Assembly (NCBI RefSeq): GCF_013415845.1
Contig: NZ_CP058907.1
Coordinates: 2,542,001-2,606,000 of the forward strand
DNA from: Rhodopseudomonas palustris
GTDB taxonomy: Bacteria; Pseudomonadota; Alphaproteobacteria; Rhizobiales; Xanthobacteraceae
Direction of reading: 5' to 3'
Length of the DNA: 64,000 nucleotides
Made by a program: the position numbers and the translations under genes. Of the stretch, positions 1-7,723 are shown piece after piece. A model generated the notes under the pieces. The model had not been told where the DNA came from. It searched no databases and was given only the letters and a program-made list of their open reading frames with translations. Positions within the stretch are counted from its first letter, which is position 1. Each line of letters opens with the position of its first letter.

Positions 1-2
1 CC

Positions 3-329
3 GCGGGCAATCTCAGCCACGGCCAGAAGCAGTGGCTGGAGATCGGCATGGCCACCAGCCTGAAGCCGCGGATGCTGCTGCTCGACGAGCCGACCGCGGG
101 GATGTCACCGGAAGAGACGTTCCAGACCGGCGAGATGGTCAAGCGGCTGAATGCCGGAGGCATGACGGTGCTGGCGATCGAACACGACATGGCATTCGTC
201 CGCCAGGTCGCGCAGCGCGTCACCGTGCTGCATCTCGGTCAGGTGTTCGCACAAGGCTCGATCGACGACATCGTCGCCGACGAGCGGGTCGCGGCGATCT
301 ATCTCGGACAGGCTCATCACCATGCGTAA
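3..329 (+). CDS. urtD: Urea/amide ABC transporter ATP-binding protein, UrtD-like (5' end cut off)
   Basis: C-terminal part of an ABC ATPase; the gene begins before the window. The visible frame opens with the signature stretch NLSHGQKQWLEIGMA, characteristic of UrtD-type ATPases of urea/short-chain-amide importers. It continues with Walker B (MLLLDEPTAGMS) and the H-loop (AIEHDM). It would energise uptake at the inner membrane together with the next gene, which it overlaps by 8 bases. The formamidase and nitrilase genes downstream suggest the cargo is an amide or urea. UrtD versus a branched-chain amino acid LivG ATPase cannot be settled without the upstream binding protein. Confidence 0.85.
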   Translation, partial: AGNLSHGQKQWLEIGMATSLKPRMLLLDEPTAGMSPEETFQTGEMVKRLNAGGMTVLAIEHDMAFVRQVAQRVTVLHLGQVFAQGSIDDIVADERVAAIYLGQAHHHA

Positions 330-1035
330 GGAAGTCATCCTCAACACCGTGGGACTGCGGGCCGGCTACGGCGGCAAGCCGGTGCTGCAAGGCCTTGAGA
401 TCGAGGTCCGGGAAGGCGAGATCATCGCGGTGATCGGCCGCAACGGCGTCGGCAAGTCGACGCTGATGAAAAGCCTGATCGGGCTGATCCCCGCAATGGG
501 CGGCTCCATTGTGTTCCGCGGCGAACCGATCGAGCATCTGCCGGCGTTCAAGCGTGCGCGGCTCGGCATCGGCTACGTGCCGCAGGGCCGCGACGTATTT
601 CCGCGGCTCAGCGTGGCCGAGAACATCGCGGTCGGCGCCTCGATCAAGGGGCGGCTGACCGAACAGCAGCGGCGCGAGGTGGTCGAGACGTTTCCGATCC
701 TCGGCGAACGCTGGAGCCAGCGCGCCGGTACGATGTCCGGCGGCCAGCAACAGCAGCTCGCGATCGGGCGTGTGCTGGTGGCGGATCCCGAACTGATTCT
801 GCTCGACGAACCTTCGGAAGGCATTCAGCCGAACATCGTCCAGGACATCGCCCGCGACATGGTCGCGCTGAATGCCAAGACCGGCGTCACCATCATTCTG
901 GTCGAGCAGAATCTCGACATGATCCGGGCGATGGCGCAGCGCTGCTACGTCATGGACAAGGGCCGGATCGTTGCCGACCTCGACCGCGCCGCGCTCGACG
1001 ACGAGGCCGAAATGCGCCGCCATCTCGCGGTGTGA
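322..1035 (+). CDS. urtE: Urea/amide ABC transporter ATP-binding protein, UrtE-like
   Basis: Complete 237-residue ABC ATPase of LivF/UrtE size. Walker A is at about residues 39-47 (GRNGVGKST), the Q-loop glutamine is in YVPQGRDVFP near 88, the signature MSGGQQQQLAIGR is at 138-150, and Walker B ILLDEPSEG follows. YVPQGR(D/E)xFP and SEGIQPxIV are typical of UrtE. Its ATG overlaps the preceding ATPase gene, so the two are probably translationally coupled. A formamidase gene starts 25 bases after its stop. It likely forms the ATPase heterodimer of an importer for urea or short amides such as formamide. A LivF-type amino acid role is less likely. Confidence 0.85.
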   Translation: MRKEVILNTVGLRAGYGGKPVLQGLEIEVREGEIIAVIGRNGVGKSTLMKSLIGLIPAMGGSIVFRGEPIEHLPAFKRARLGIGYVPQGRDVFPRLSVAENIAVGASIKGRLTEQQRREVVETFPILGERWSQRAGTMSGGQQQQLAIGRVLVADPELILLDEPSEGIQPNIVQDIARDMVALNAKTGVTIILVEQNLDMIRAMAQRCYVMDKGRIVADLDRAALDDEAEMRRHLAV

Positions 1036-1060
1036 GCTGATTTCAACCAAGGAGACCAAC

Positions 1061-2050
1061 ATGGCCTGGCAGACTGAATCGATCATGGCGCGCAAGGGCG
1101 TCGCCAAGGGTGTGCGCGGCAAGAGCCACACCATTACAGAGGCGGAGCAGGGCAAGTATCACTACGTCTATGGGCCGTATTTCGACAAGGTCCTGACAGT
1201 CGATCCCGGCGCGGTGGTGGCGGCCGAAACGCACGATGCGTTTGAAGGTGCGATCAAGAGCGAGACCGACGTTCCGTCCAAGATCCTGAACTTCCCGTTC
1301 CTCAATCCGCAGAACGGCCCGATCTGGGTCAACGGCGCAGAGAAGGGCGACACCCTGGCGGTGTACATCGAGAGCATCGTGCCGCGCGGCCCACAGCCGC
1401 GGGGCACCACCGTGGTGATGCCGGAATTCGGCGGCCTAGTCGGCACCGGCAACACCGCGCTCCTGAACGCACCGCTGCCGGAGCGCGTCAAGAAGCTCGA
1501 AATCACCGCCGAGCATGGCACCAAATGGAACGACAAGATCACCCTGCCGTATGAGCCGTTTATCGGCACGATCGGCACCTCACCGGAAATCGAGGCGATC
1601 TCGTCGCTGGTTCCGGACTACTACGGCGGCAACATGGATCTGCCCGACGTCGGTGTCGGCGCGATCATCTATCTGCCGGTGAACACGGCGGGCGCGCTTT
1701 TGTATCTCGGCGACTGCCACGCAGCGCAAGGCGACGGCGAACTCTGCGGCGTTGCGATCGAGCATCCGACCGTGACCACGGTGCAGATCGATCTGATCAA
1801 AGGCTGGCCGATCCATTGGCCGCGGCTGGAGACCAAGGACTTCATCATGACGATCGGCTCGGCGCGGCCGATGGAGGATGCCGCCCGCATCGCCTATCGC
1901 GAGCTGTGCCGTTGGATGGCGGCGGATTACGGCTTCGACGAGATCGACGCCTATATGCTGCTGACGCAGGCCGGGCGTGTCCGGCTCGGCAACATGGTCG
2001 ATCCGAAATACACGCTCGGCGCGTCCATCAAGAAGTCGTTCCTGGTGTAA
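1061..2050 (+). CDS. fmdA: Acetamidase/formamidase family amidohydrolase
   Basis: 329-residue cytoplasmic protein of the FmdA/AmdA family, which hydrolyses formamide or acetamide to ammonia and the carboxylic acid. Family features are the N-terminal VDPGAVVAAETHDAF segment, the MPEFGGLVGTG turn, and the conserved metal/active-site stretch GDCHAAQGDGELCG near residues 215-228. I chose ATG 1061, which has a GGAG ribosome binding site 9 bases upstream; an open frame extends further upstream into urtE. It is shorter than classical FmdA (about 400 residues) and nearer to AmdA-like members. Between an amide importer and a nitrilase-type amidase it probably feeds ammonia to nitrogen assimilation. 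The exact substrate is unproven. Confidence 0.88.
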   Translation: MAWQTESIMARKGVAKGVRGKSHTITEAEQGKYHYVYGPYFDKVLTVDPGAVVAAETHDAFEGAIKSETDVPSKILNFPFLNPQNGPIWVNGAEKGDTLAVYIESIVPRGPQPRGTTVVMPEFGGLVGTGNTALLNAPLPERVKKLEITAEHGTKWNDKITLPYEPFIGTIGTSPEIEAISSLVPDYYGGNMDLPDVGVGAIIYLPVNTAGALLYLGDCHAAQGDGELCGVAIEHPTVTTVQIDLIKGWPIHWPRLETKDFIMTIGSARPMEDAARIAYRELCRWMAADYGFDEIDAYMLLTQAGRVRLGNMVDPKYTLGASIKKSFLV

Positions 2051-2065
2051 GAGGGAGCGACGGCG

Positions 2066-3805
2066 ATGTCGCAACTGCTGAAGGTCGCTACCGTCCAATT
2101 CGAGCCGACCATGGCCGAGAAGGAGCGCAACATCGCGCGCCTGCTCGAGCTGTGCGAGGAGGCGGCGGTAGGAGGCGCCAAACTGATCGTCACCCCGGAG
2201 ATGGGCACCACCGGCTATTGCTGGTACGACCGCGCCGAAGTGGCGCCGTTCGTCGAGCCGATCCCGGGGGCGACCACGGCGCGGTTCGCCGAACTGGCGC
2301 GTAAGCACGATTGCTACATCGTCGTCGGCCTTCCGGAGGTCGATGAGGACGGCATCTATTACAATTCGGCCGTCCTGATCGGCCCGGAGGGATTGATCGG
2401 GCGTCACCGCAAGACGCATCCGTATATCTCCGAGCCGAAATGGTCGGCGGCGGGCGATCTGCACAATCAGGTGTTTGACACGCCGATCGGGCGGATCGCG
2501 CTGCTGATCTGCATGGACATCCATTTCGTCGAGACTGCCCGGTTGATGGCCCTCGGTGGCGCCGACATCATCTGCCACATCTCGAACTGGCTGGCCGAGC
2601 GCACGCCAGCGCCGTACTGGATCAGCCGGGCGTTCGAGAACTCCTGCTATGTGATCGAGAGCAACCGCTGGGGGCTTGAGCGGACCGTGCAGTTCTCCGG
2701 CGGAAGCTGCGTGATCGCGCCGGACGGCGGCATCGCTGCGGTGATCGATGGCGGCGACGGTGTGGCCTTCGCCGAGATCGATCTTGACACTGCGCGCGCG
2801 CGCCAGATTGGCGGCGAGGCGGTGTTCCGACAGCGGCGGCCGGAGCTGTATCCGGAACTGCTGACCGGCACCTTTAGCTGGAATCCGTACGACTTCTTCG
2901 GCCTGTACGGACACGAGGCTTGGCCGAAGGGCAAGCGCTCCAAGCTATGCGCCGCTCAGTTCGCGCCGGTCGCCGATCTCAGTGCCAATCTCGACCGCAT
3001 CGACGCGCTGGCGCGCGAAGCGAAGGCGGCCGGCGCCGAGATGGTGGTGTTTCCGGAACTGGGCGTCACCGGACTGGATGATCCGGCGCGTACTGCCGTC
3101 GCTGTGCCTGGCCCCACGACCGACCGGCTCGCCGCGCTAGCAAGCGAGCTGTCGCTGTATCTCGTCTGCGGTCTCGCCGAGCGCGACGGCGAGATCCTGT
3201 ACAACAGTGCCGTGCTGATCGTGCCGGGCGGCACCATCACCACCTATCGCAAGACGCATCTGACCGAGAACGAGCGGGGCTGGGCGCAGCCTGGCGACAG
3301 CTTCGTCGTGAGCGATACGCCGCTTGGCCGCGTCGGTCTGCTGATCGGCCACGATGCGATGTTTCCCGAAGCCGGCCGCGTGCTGGCGCTCCGCGGCTGC
3401 GACATCATCGCGTGCCCGGCGGCGATCGAGACCCGGTTCAGCACGCCGCATGCCGGCACCAGCGTCAAACAGCCGGCACCGATCCCGACTGGCGCCGATC
3501 CGCATCACTGGCATCACTTCCGGGTCCGCGCTGGCGAGAACAATGTGTTCTTCGCTTTCGCCAATGTGGCGGATATAGCGCGCGGCTATTTCGGGCTGAG
3601 CGGCGTGTTTGGGCCGGACACGTTCGAATTCCCGCGCCGCGAGGCACTGATCGGGAGCGAGGAGGGCATTGCCACCGCGATGATCGACACGTCCAATCTC
3701 GACAGCGTGTATCCGACCAATGTGGTGCGGCGGAAGGATCTGGTGGCGATGCGGATGCCGCACAGCTATCGGCCGCTGGTGCAGGCGATGGCCGGCAACT
3801 ACTAA
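2066..3805 (+). CDS. Tandem nitrilase-domain carbon-nitrogen hydrolase
   Basis: 579 residues made of two complete nitrilase (C-N hydrolase) domains. Domain 1 (about 1-275) keeps the Glu-Lys-Cys triad: E45 in TPEMGTTGY, K116 in HRKTHP and C149 in LLICMDIHF. Domain 2 (about 292-575) keeps E331 (FPELGVTG) and K396 (YRKTHL), but the cysteine position is glycine 428 (LLIGHDAMFPE). Domain 2 is therefore probably catalytically dead or has changed role. Single-domain family members are about 270-350 residues, so this is a fusion or duplication. It follows the formamidase by 15 bases in one operon. An aliphatic amidase or carbamoyl-type activity is likely, but the substrate is unknown. Confidence 0.85.
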   Translation: MSQLLKVATVQFEPTMAEKERNIARLLELCEEAAVGGAKLIVTPEMGTTGYCWYDRAEVAPFVEPIPGATTARFAELARKHDCYIVVGLPEVDEDGIYYNSAVLIGPEGLIGRHRKTHPYISEPKWSAAGDLHNQVFDTPIGRIALLICMDIHFVETARLMALGGADIICHISNWLAERTPAPYWISRAFENSCYVIESNRWGLERTVQFSGGSCVIAPDGGIAAVIDGGDGVAFAEIDLDTARARQIGGEAVFRQRRPELYPELLTGTFSWNPYDFFGLYGHEAWPKGKRSKLCAAQFAPVADLSANLDRIDALAREAKAAGAEMVVFPELGVTGLDDPARTAVAVPGPTTDRLAALASELSLYLVCGLAERDGEILYNSAVLIVPGGTITTYRKTHLTENERGWAQPGDSFVVSDTPLGRVGLLIGHDAMFPEAGRVLALRGCDIIACPAAIETRFSTPHAGTSVKQPAPIPTGADPHHWHHFRVRAGENNVFFAFANVADIARGYFGLSGVFGPDTFEFPRREALIGSEEGIATAMIDTSNLDSVYPTNVVRRKDLVAMRMPHSYRPLVQAMAGNY

Positions 3806-3820
3806 CCAAGGGGAGCGAGC

Positions 3821-4582
3821 ATGGATCTGGGATTGAAGGGCGCCAAGGTACTGGTCACCGGCGGCACCAAAGGCATTGGGCGCGCGATTGCCGAGACCTT
3901 TGCGGCAGAAGGTGCCCATATCGGTCTGTGCGCGCGCAATGCGGCCGAGGTCGACGGCGCGGTCGCTGCGCTGAAGGCGACGGGCGTGTCGGCCTTCGGT
4001 GGCGCGGTCGATGTGTCCGATGGCCCGGGCTTGATGGCCTGGGTCGCCGACATGGCGGCCAAGCTCGGCGGCATCGACGTCGTTGTCGCCAATGTCAGCG
4101 CGCTGGCGATCGGCTCGGACGAGGAGAGCTGGGCCAAGGGCTTCGCCACCGACATGATGGGCACGGTGCGGCTGGTCGACGCCGCGATGCCCTATCTCGA
4201 GCAGAGCCAGCAGCCCGCGATCGTCACCGTCTCCAGCGTCTCGGGACGGGAGATCGATTTCGCTGCCGGCCCGTATGGGACCTTCAAGGCGGCGATCATC
4301 CACTACACCCAGGGTCTCGCGTACCAGCTCGCCGGCAAGGGCATCCGCGCCAACACCGTCTCGCCCGGCAACACGTATTTCGAAGGCGGGGTGTGGGAGC
4401 AGATCAAGAACGGCAATCCTGATCTCTACAACACCGCGCTGGCGCTGAATCCGACCGGGCGGATGGGGACGCCGCAGGAGATGGCGAACGCCGTGGTCTT
4501 CCTTGCCAGCCGTGCCGCGAGCTTCATCACTGGCACCAACGTGGTGGTCGATGGTGCGCTCACCCGCGGCGTGCAGTTCTGA
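3821..4582 (+). CDS. Short-chain dehydrogenase/reductase (SDR) family oxidoreductase
   Basis: 253-residue classical SDR. The nucleotide-binding TGGTKGIG is at residues 13-20, a VANVSA segment stands in the NNAG position, the catalytic serine is in VTVSSVSG near 136-142, and the active-site tyrosine and lysine are in YGTFK near 152-156. C-terminal SDR motifs include NTVSPGNTYFEGG and the usual FITGTNVVVDGA ending. It starts 15 bases after the nitrilase gene with a GGGAG ribosome binding site and closes this operon. It would oxidise or reduce a hydroxy/keto group with NAD(P)(H). The substrate cannot be told from sequence; a link to amide metabolism is inferred only from position. Confidence 0.88.
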   Translation: MDLGLKGAKVLVTGGTKGIGRAIAETFAAEGAHIGLCARNAAEVDGAVAALKATGVSAFGGAVDVSDGPGLMAWVADMAAKLGGIDVVVANVSALAIGSDEESWAKGFATDMMGTVRLVDAAMPYLEQSQQPAIVTVSSVSGREIDFAAGPYGTFKAAIIHYTQGLAYQLAGKGIRANTVSPGNTYFEGGVWEQIKNGNPDLYNTALALNPTGRMGTPQEMANAVVFLASRAASFITGTNVVVDGALTRGVQF

Positions 4583-4674
4583 TGCGTTGCACGCGAACTA
4601 ATCCGGCGTCATTCTGTGTGATGGAATGATGCTGTTACGCAATACCTCTGCAGGGTGAACACACCCAAATAACT

Positions 4675-4938
4675 ATGCGCCGCACGCTGATCAGTTGCGA
4701 CGCGACGTGTGGATCAGGGTATACAGCCGCGTTCCGGGTGGTGGGGGACGCGGTGTCGAGTAGCAGCAATAACTGCGCAGTCTGTCGATCTGCGACAGAA
4801 TTGCTGCGCGCGCGACCGCTGGTTGAGGGCTACGAGCTCCGCGACTATCCGTGCCCGCAATGCGGCGGCGTATTTCAGATCGTCGTCAAGTGCGAGGAGG
4901 CCCCGCCTGCTCAGCAGTCGAAGCCAGATAACCGTTGA
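4675..4938 (+). CDS. Small CxxC...CxxC (zinc-ribbon-like) hypothetical protein
   Basis: 87 codons from ATG 4675. A GTG at 4753, preceded by a GGGGG stretch, would give about 61 residues and may be the real start, because the first 26 residues look non-conserved. The core has two cysteine pairs, CAVC (34-37) and CPQC (60-63), spaced as in a small zinc ribbon, with VEGYELRDYPCPQCGGVFQIVV resembling short conserved proteins of Bradyrhizobium relatives from memory. The 3' end overlaps the convergent ABC ATPase gene by about 53 bases. Function unknown; a metal-binding or nucleic-acid-binding role is inference. Confidence 0.55.
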   Translation: MRRTLISCDATCGSGYTAAFRVVGDAVSSSSNNCAVCRSATELLRARPLVEGYELRDYPCPQCGGVFQIVVKCEEAPPAQQSKPDNR

Positions 4939-5830
4939 AGTTGTTTTGCTGCTTCTGATCGAACTGCTGCACCACGGCCTGGTCGATCCGCAGCGTCACC
5001 GCATCACCAATGTCGAGACCTCCCGCTTCAGACAAGCGCAGTCGTAACTTGCGGCCGTCGACAAGCACTGCGCACGTCCCACTCGCATCGCGCTCGCCGA
5101 GATAGATTCCGGTGACGACAAACGCATCGTGGCCCGACGCGGCGACCAGTGAACCTGCCGGCGTGCCGTCGAACACCACGCGCCCGTGCTCGAGTCGGAC
5201 GACGCGGTCGGCGAGGCGGAGGATCTCGGATGCGTCGTGGCTGACCAGCAGCGTGGTGGTGCCGAAGCGGCGATGCAGCCGGAGCAGATCGTCCTGCAGC
5301 TTGCGTCGCATCGCTGGATCGAGCGCCGACAGCGGCTCGTCCAGCATCAGCAGCGACGGCCGCCGCGCCAGCGCGCGGATCAGCGCCAGCCTCTGCTTCT
5401 GTCCGCCCGACAACCGGTCCGGCATGGCGTCGGCCAGCCCATCAAGCTCGACCAGTTGCAGCAGTTCGTCCACCTCATCGTGACGCGCGCGTGATCCAAT
5501 CGCGTAGTCGACATTGCCGCGCACCGTCATGTTGGGGAATAGCGCGTAGTCTTGAAACACCAGACCGATCGACCGCTTGCGTGTCGGCACGTTCACCCGC
5601 GCCGCAGTGTCGCACCACAGCGTCGCGCCGACGCGGATGCGGCCTTCCGCCGGCCGGGCCAGCCCGGCGGCAGCGCGGAGCAGGGTGGTCTTACCGGCGC
5701 CCGAGGGACCGGTGATCGCCACCAGCGAGCCAGAGGCGATCTTGAGATCGACGTCGAGCCTGAACGGCCCCGCCGGCCCGCTCAGCGGCGTTCGGACGCG
5801 CAGCGCAATGTCGTCGGTCCCGTTCTTCAT
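4886..5830 (-). CDS. Molybdate-type ABC transporter ATP-binding protein (ModC-like)
   Basis: 314-residue ATPase. Walker A GPSGAGKTT is near residues 40-48, with YALFPNMTV after the Q-loop, signature [15 protein letters not shown], Walker B LLMLDEPLSALD, and H-loop SHDASE. The C-terminal 80 residues form a MOP/TOBE-like domain, as in ModC and CysA/FbpC-type ATPases. It is transcribed away from the ModA-like and ModB-like genes, from an intergenic region with a ModE-like palindrome. Molybdate or another oxyanion is therefore the likely cargo. An iron or thiosulfate type cannot be excluded from the ATPase alone. Confidence 0.8.
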   Translation of the reverse strand: MKNGTDDIALRVRTPLSGPAGPFRLDVDLKIASGSLVAITGPSGAGKTTLLRAAAGLARPAEGRIRVGATLWCDTAARVNVPTRKRSIGLVFQDYALFPNMTVRGNVDYAIGSRARHDEVDELLQLVELDGLADAMPDRLSGGQKQRLALIRALARRPSLLMLDEPLSALDPAMRRKLQDDLLRLHRRFGTTTLLVSHDASEILRLADRVVRLEHGRVVFDGTPAGSLVAASGHDAFVVTGIYLGERDASGTCAVLVDGRKLRLRLSEAGGLDIGDAVTLRIDQAVVQQFDQKQQNNFNGYLASTAEQAGPPRT

Positions 5831-5850
5831 TGCCTATCCGCCAGCCGAAG

Positions 5851-5876
5851 TCGTTATATGGTGAAATATACAACGA
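5851..5876. promoter_or_regulatory. ModE-like operator between divergent transporter genes
   Basis: A 26-base imperfect palindrome with arms TCGTTATAT and ATACAACGA around a short spacer. It resembles the E. coli ModE operator and the Mo-boxes of Rhodobacter, whose arms are CGTTATAT and ATATAACG. It lies 21 bases upstream of the ModC-like gene and 58 bases upstream of the ModA-like gene, so one bound dimer could control both. The right arm runs into a separate perfect palindrome, CAACGATCGTTG (5871-5882). ModE binding is inference from similarity. Confidence 0.6.
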
Positions 5877-5934
5877 TCGTTGTCTCTGCTAGCCAGTTGC
5901 ACGCGAGCAGACGGCAGGGGCGGGAGTTTTTGGA

Positions 5935-6660
5935 ATGGCGTGGTCGGTCAGATCGGCGTTGATGGGCTTGGCTCTGGTGTCGTTTGCGGCGCCGACATTT
6001 GCGGAGGAAACGACGCTGGCCGCGGGCGCGGGCTATCGGCGGCCGATCGCCGAACTGGCCGCGGCCTATGAAAAGCAGTCCGGCGACAAGCTGCTGCAGG
6101 TGTATGGCCACATGGGCCAGGTGCTGGCGCAGGCGCGCGAAAGTGCCCAGATCGCCCTGGTGTGCGGGGACAAGGCTGTTCTGGAAAAGGCCAAGGATCT
6201 CGGTTTTGCGCAGATCGCGCCGCTCGGCCTCGGCCGCCTGGTGATCGCGTATCGGAAAGGACTGACACTCACGAAGCCTGAAGATATCGCGGCTCCCGAG
6301 TTCAAGCGGATCGGCATCCCGGATCAGGCCAGCGCGGTGTATGGCAAAGCCGGCCGGCAGTTTCTCGAGCGCAGCGGGCTGGCCGCAACGATCGATGCCC
6401 GCCTGGTGCCGGTCGCCACCGTGCCGCAGGTCACGAGCTACGTCGCCAGCGGCGAGGTCGATGCCGGATTCATCAACGCCACCGATGCGATCGGCGCGGC
6501 CGGCAACATCGGCGGCTATGTCGCGGTCGACAACAAGCTGTATGACCCGGCCGAGATCGTCTGCGGCGTACGGGCGCCGGCCGCGAAGGCGGCCGAGGGC
6601 TTCGTGCAATTCCTCGGCACCGAGCAGGCCCGCGCCATCCTGCAGCGCTACGGGCTGTAG
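5935..6660 (+). CDS. ModA-like periplasmic substrate-binding protein
   Basis: 241 residues with a clear Sec signal peptide (hydrophobic residues 9-20, cleavage after PTFA near 23). The mature protein has the ModA fold pattern: LAAGAGYRRPIAELAAAY, then IGIPDQASAVYGKAGRQFLE, GFINATDAI and a C-terminal RYGL. The two serines that hold molybdate in E. coli ModA (AAASL and ASSS) are not present in the corresponding stretches AAGAG and YGHMG. The ligand site is thus altered. It sits directly upstream of a permease gene (3 bases) and divergent from the ATPase. The cargo is probably an oxyanion, but may not be molybdate. Confidence 0.75.
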   Translation: MAWSVRSALMGLALVSFAAPTFAEETTLAAGAGYRRPIAELAAAYEKQSGDKLLQVYGHMGQVLAQARESAQIALVCGDKAVLEKAKDLGFAQIAPLGLGRLVIAYRKGLTLTKPEDIAAPEFKRIGIPDQASAVYGKAGRQFLERSGLAATIDARLVPVATVPQVTSYVASGEVDAGFINATDAIGAAGNIGGYVAVDNKLYDPAEIVCGVRAPAAKAAEGFVQFLGTEQARAILQRYGL

Positions 6661-6663
6661 GCA

Positions 6664-7359
6664 ATGCTGGCAGCGGTGATCGAGGCGCTACGTGATCCGG
6701 CGCTGATCGCGCCCGCGCTGCTGTCCCTGAAGATCGCCGCCGCGACGCTGGTGCTCCACATCGTGCTCGGCACGCTGCTCGGCTGGGCGCTGGCGCAACG
6801 ATCCTGGCCGGGCCGCACCGTGCTCGATGCGCTGGTGACGATCCCGCTGGTGTTTCCGCCGATCGCGCTTGGCTTCTTTCTGTTGCTGCTGCTCGGCCGC
6901 CGCAGCCCAGTCGGGCAGTGGCTGGATGCCAGCTTCGGCTTCAGCTTCGTGTTCTCGGTGGAGGGCGTGCTGCTGGCATCGGTGATCGCCGGTCTGCCGC
7001 TGGTGGTGAAACCGATCGAGGCGGCGATCGCCAGTGTCTCCCGCAGCCTCGGCGAGGCATCGCAGACGCTCGGCCGCAACGAGCTGGAGACGTTCCTGTT
7101 CGTGATCCTGCCGAATATCCGCGGTGCGATCGTCGCCGGGTTGGTGCTCGGGACCGCACGGTCGCTCGGCGAGGTCGGCATCACCCTGATGCTCGGCGGC
7201 AATATCGTCGGCAAGACCAATACGATCTCGCTCGAGGTTTACAACGCGGTGTTTAATGGCGAGTACGGCCGCGCCGCGGTGCTGTCGGCATTGCTCGGCG
7301 TGGTGTCGCTAGTGGTGTTCGCGCTGCTGCGGCGGGCGTCTCGACCGATCCCCAATTGA
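6664..7359 (+). CDS. ModB-like ABC transporter permease
   Basis: 231-residue integral membrane protein with about five to six hydrophobic segments. The permease/ATPase coupling loop (EAA motif) reads AISVSRSLGEASQTLGRNELETF-like near residues 119-140. Size and the GWALAQ...IPLVFPPIALGF pattern match ModB/CysT-type permeases. It follows the binding-protein gene by 3 bases and needs the divergently encoded ATPase to work. The gene ends 20 bases before a convergent small gene. Confidence 0.8.
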   Translation: MLAAVIEALRDPALIAPALLSLKIAAATLVLHIVLGTLLGWALAQRSWPGRTVLDALVTIPLVFPPIALGFFLLLLLGRRSPVGQWLDASFGFSFVFSVEGVLLASVIAGLPLVVKPIEAAIASVSRSLGEASQTLGRNELETFLFVILPNIRGAIVAGLVLGTARSLGEVGITLMLGGNIVGKTNTISLEVYNAVFNGEYGRAAVLSALLGVVSLVVFALLRRASRPIPN

Positions 7360-7379
7360 GCGATACCGCGAGGCGAACA

Positions 7380-7649
7380 CTAATCCTCGCGCGATAGCTT
7401 GGAGCCCAGCTTCTTCAGCGAGTCCGCCGATGGCGGCGCATTCTTGAATTCGCGGATCGCCTCCGCCAGTTCCTGGTCGGTCATCGGCGTCGCAGGCTGA
7501 CGCAACCTGCCGCCGGCAAGACCGTCGGCGATCAGATCGAGGTGCTCATCCGGTACGTCGAAAAACTGCCGGATGCGGGCGAGAAAGGCTCGGTAAGGCA
7601 ATGGACCTCCTGACGGACGGAGCTGCGCCTGGCGGCTGCGACGTCCCAT
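7380..7649 (-). CDS. Small hypothetical protein
   Basis: 89 codons, with ATG at 7649. The protein is hydrophilic and lacks a signal peptide, membrane segment or cysteine cluster. The amino end is basic (GRRSRQAQLR). The rest reads as two amphipathic helices (FLARIRQFFDVPDEHLDLIADGL and MTDQELAEAIREFKNAP-like), ending in an acidic/lysine-rich tail. I do not recognise a family. Codon choice is like that of the neighbours, and no overlapping longer gene competes for the space, which supports it being real. It lies between the ModB-like gene and the GlxA regulator. Confidence 0.55.
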   Translation of the reverse strand: MGRRSRQAQLRPSGGPLPYRAFLARIRQFFDVPDEHLDLIADGLAGGRLRQPATPMTDQELAEAIREFKNAPPSADSLKKLGSKLSRED

Positions 7650-7723
7650 GGAAACGACTCGGGACTTTAAGCGGAACCAGCGGGCTTAATCCTATCATTT
7701 GATCCAGCGAACGCACGAGCGGG

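Noticed and set aside
220..1155. 311-codon minus-strand frame opposite urtE
   Set aside because: A high-GC shadow of a clearly homologous ABC ATPase; no recognisable domain.
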